From Oscillospiraceae bacterium (GTDB lineage: Bacteria; Bacillota; Clostridia; Oscillospirales; Ruminococcaceae): 12,714 nucleotides of DNA. Under the pieces are notes generated by a model, which saw only the letters and a list, made by a program, of their open reading frames with translations, was not told the DNA's origin and did no database searches. This document shows positions 11,678 through 12,714 of the stretch, in pieces (position 1 is the stretch's first letter; each line of letters starts with the position of its first letter). Where the stretch lies: contig SFFJ01000034.1 of assembly GCA_004557855.1 (NCBI GenBank), positions 1 through 12,714 of the forward strand. Reading direction: 5' to 3'. The position numbers and the translations under genes were made by a program.

Positions 11678-12586
11678 TTATTCCGCCTTTGCCACCTCGC
11701 CGGTGGTCAGGTCGATTTTATAGATATCGCCGCCAAAGGCGCCGTCACTCACCAAAAAGAACCCGTACCCCGCCTCGCTGTACTGCTTGGGGGAGGGCAA
11801 TTGCAGGCTGCGGAACCCGGTAATAGAGGTCTTTTCCACCACCTCGATGCCGGTATCGAAATCCTGCAGCACTGCGCCGGTCTCATCCAGCACCGTCACC
11901 CGGTAGTGCGGCACCCCGCCGGCCGGGATATCATTCCAGTCCTTCGGCACCCGGGCCCAGTAGCAGGTCAGCCGGCCGGCCGCTTCATCATGCTGCACCG
12001 CAAAAATACCGGTAATATAGCCGTCCATCCGGCCCTCCGCCGCCTCGGCGATCCAGCTGTTCTTGAGGGCGCAGTTCTCGCTCACGTTCCACACCTCGTC
12101 AAAATCATAGAAATCGACGCTGTAATAGTTGGCGATCCAGATATCCCCATCGGCGGTAAAGCCGAAATCCACCTTATAGGTCAAAAGCTCATTGCTGCTG
12201 CCGATGCGCCAAAGCCACGGCACCACCCGGACGGTCCCGGTCGCCTCGTCCTTCAGGTAGTAGACGCTGGCGCCGCGGCCGGTGGAATTGATGTAAAAAT
12301 AGCGAATGGTGTACTTCCCGTCGGGGGAGGTACGGATGGTCTCCTCCTGGTCGCCCAGCCCGTCGCAGGTCAGCAGCCTTTCGGGGTCAAAGCGCACCGC
12401 CTTGGCGGTGGCCAGCATTTCATCGGTGTAGCCCATCGCCTTCGCCTGTGCAAGGAAAAAATCATCGCCATATGTTTTCATGATCGGGTCTTCCTGTTGG
12501 TCGGTCGGATCGTTTTCCACCTTGCCGCAGCCCGCCGCCAGCAGCAGCACCACCGCTAACAAAAGTGCCATTAGCTTCTTACTCAT
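11678..12586 (-). CDS. Predicted lipoprotein of unknown function
   Basis: A 302-residue secreted lipoprotein. Residues 1-20 are a lipoprotein signal peptide with two lysines (MSKK), a hydrophobic core and the lipobox LAAGC ending at C20, so the mature protein would be lipid-anchored on the outer face of the membrane. The mature part is rich in aromatic residues and short strand-like stretches (YTIRYFYINSTGRGASVYYL, GTVRVVPWLW, DGDIWIANYYSVDFYDF, GFRSLQLPSP, GGDIYKIDLTTGEV), which suggests a beta-sheet or propeller-like fold. I do not recognise a family. The ATG at 12586 is preceded by AAGGAGG (12601-12595) with an 8-nt spacer. It is the first clear gene of a group with deoC; no good promoter is visible upstream within the window. 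Confidence 0.8.
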   Translation of the reverse strand: MSKKLMALLLAVVLLLAAGCGKVENDPTDQQEDPIMKTYGDDFFLAQAKAMGYTDEMLATAKAVRFDPERLLTCDGLGDQEETIRTSPDGKYTIRYFYINSTGRGASVYYLKDEATGTVRVVPWLWRIGSSNELLTYKVDFGFTADGDIWIANYYSVDFYDFDEVWNVSENCALKNSWIAEAAEGRMDGYITGIFAVQHDEAAGRLTCYWARVPKDWNDIPAGGVPHYRVTVLDETGAVLQDFDTGIEVVEKTSITGFRSLQLPSPKQYSEAGYGFFLVSDGAFGGDIYKIDLTTGEVAKAE

Positions 12587-12714
12587 GGGTGTTTCCTCCT
12601 TGTGTATTCAGTTTTGGTACCTTCACTTGACAAGAGCACATACGGTTTTTGCGGGCAGAAATGCCGTATGGCATTGTGCGGCTCATCGACAGGCGCCAGC
12701 CTGCCATCTTCACC
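12583..12714 (-). other. Open frame running off the window edge into the lipoprotein start
   Basis: On the minus strand a frame is open from the window edge for 43 codons and ends in TGA overlapping the ATG of the lipoprotein gene (ATGA). This could be the C-terminus (ending EYTRRKHP) of an upstream gene coupled to the lipoprotein. Against it, third-position GC is only about half, lower than in the real genes here, and an inverted repeat CATACGG/CCGTATG (12639-12645, 12664-12670) lies within it. It may equally be intergenic. Confidence 0.25.

Noticed and set aside
10672..11823. Plus-strand open frame of 383 codons
   Set aside because: It is antisense to the DUF2007-like gene and deoC, whose active-site residues show that the minus strand is the coding one.
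12605..12633. Minus-strand promoter TTGTCA-17-TGAATA for the lipoprotein gene
   Set aside because: The -10 hexamer matches the consensus at only two of six positions.

Overview
The window looks like chromosomal DNA from a GC-rich, endospore-forming member of the Clostridia, most likely an Oscillospirales/Ruminococcaceae-type gut anaerobe. That is inferred from the dipicolinate synthase pair dpaA-dpaB, the fused IspH/ribosomal S1 gene (a fusion known from Clostridia), the order flavoprotein-cmk-ispH/rpsA, strong Shine-Dalgarno sequences and consensus sigma-A promoters. Species cannot be named from the sequence alone.

Layout. 1-612 is gene-free and packed with short perfect inverted repeats. 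654-2096 holds two minus-strand genes: a membrane-anchored glycerophosphodiester phosphodiesterase and an XRE-type regulator. 2331-2603 is a small plus-strand gene of a clostridial family of unknown function. 2951-4408 is dpaA-dpaB, which makes the spore-core compound dipicolinate. 4844-9781 is a long plus-strand gene group: an RpiR-type regulator, a BaiN/HI0933-type flavoprotein (start overlaps the previous stop), cytidylate kinase, and IspH fused to ribosomal protein S1 (overlapping the cmk stop), closed by a strong terminator. 10252-10635 is a PerR-like Fur-family regulator with a perfect consensus promoter and a TTG start. 12586-10687 is a minus-strand group of lipoprotein, deoC and a small DUF2007-like protein, convergent with the Fur-family gene on a shared bidirectional terminator.

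The most unusual feature is a family of six intergenic repeats (1555-1640, 2670-2752, 4450-4531, 6991-7103, 9850-9930, 10068-10146). Each is an outer stem of 11-16 bp enclosing exactly three hairpins, with few or no unpaired bases at the junction. Stem sequences differ greatly between copies but stay complementary. Of 18 hairpin loops, 16 are clean triloops of the form GNA or its complement TNC, one is GCA next to a two-base slippage, and one is AAA. GNA triloops are known to make very stable single-stranded DNA hairpins, so the pattern suggests an element shaped or moved as folded DNA, though an RNA role is possible for the copies that lie in untranslated leaders and trailers.

A second notable point is inside ispH-rpsA. 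An AT-rich patch in ispH carries a promoter-like sequence, and a perfect Shine-Dalgarno sequence precedes an internal ATG exactly where S1 begins. Arginine codon choice changes sharply at the same place. S1 is therefore probably also made alone at high level from within the fusion gene.
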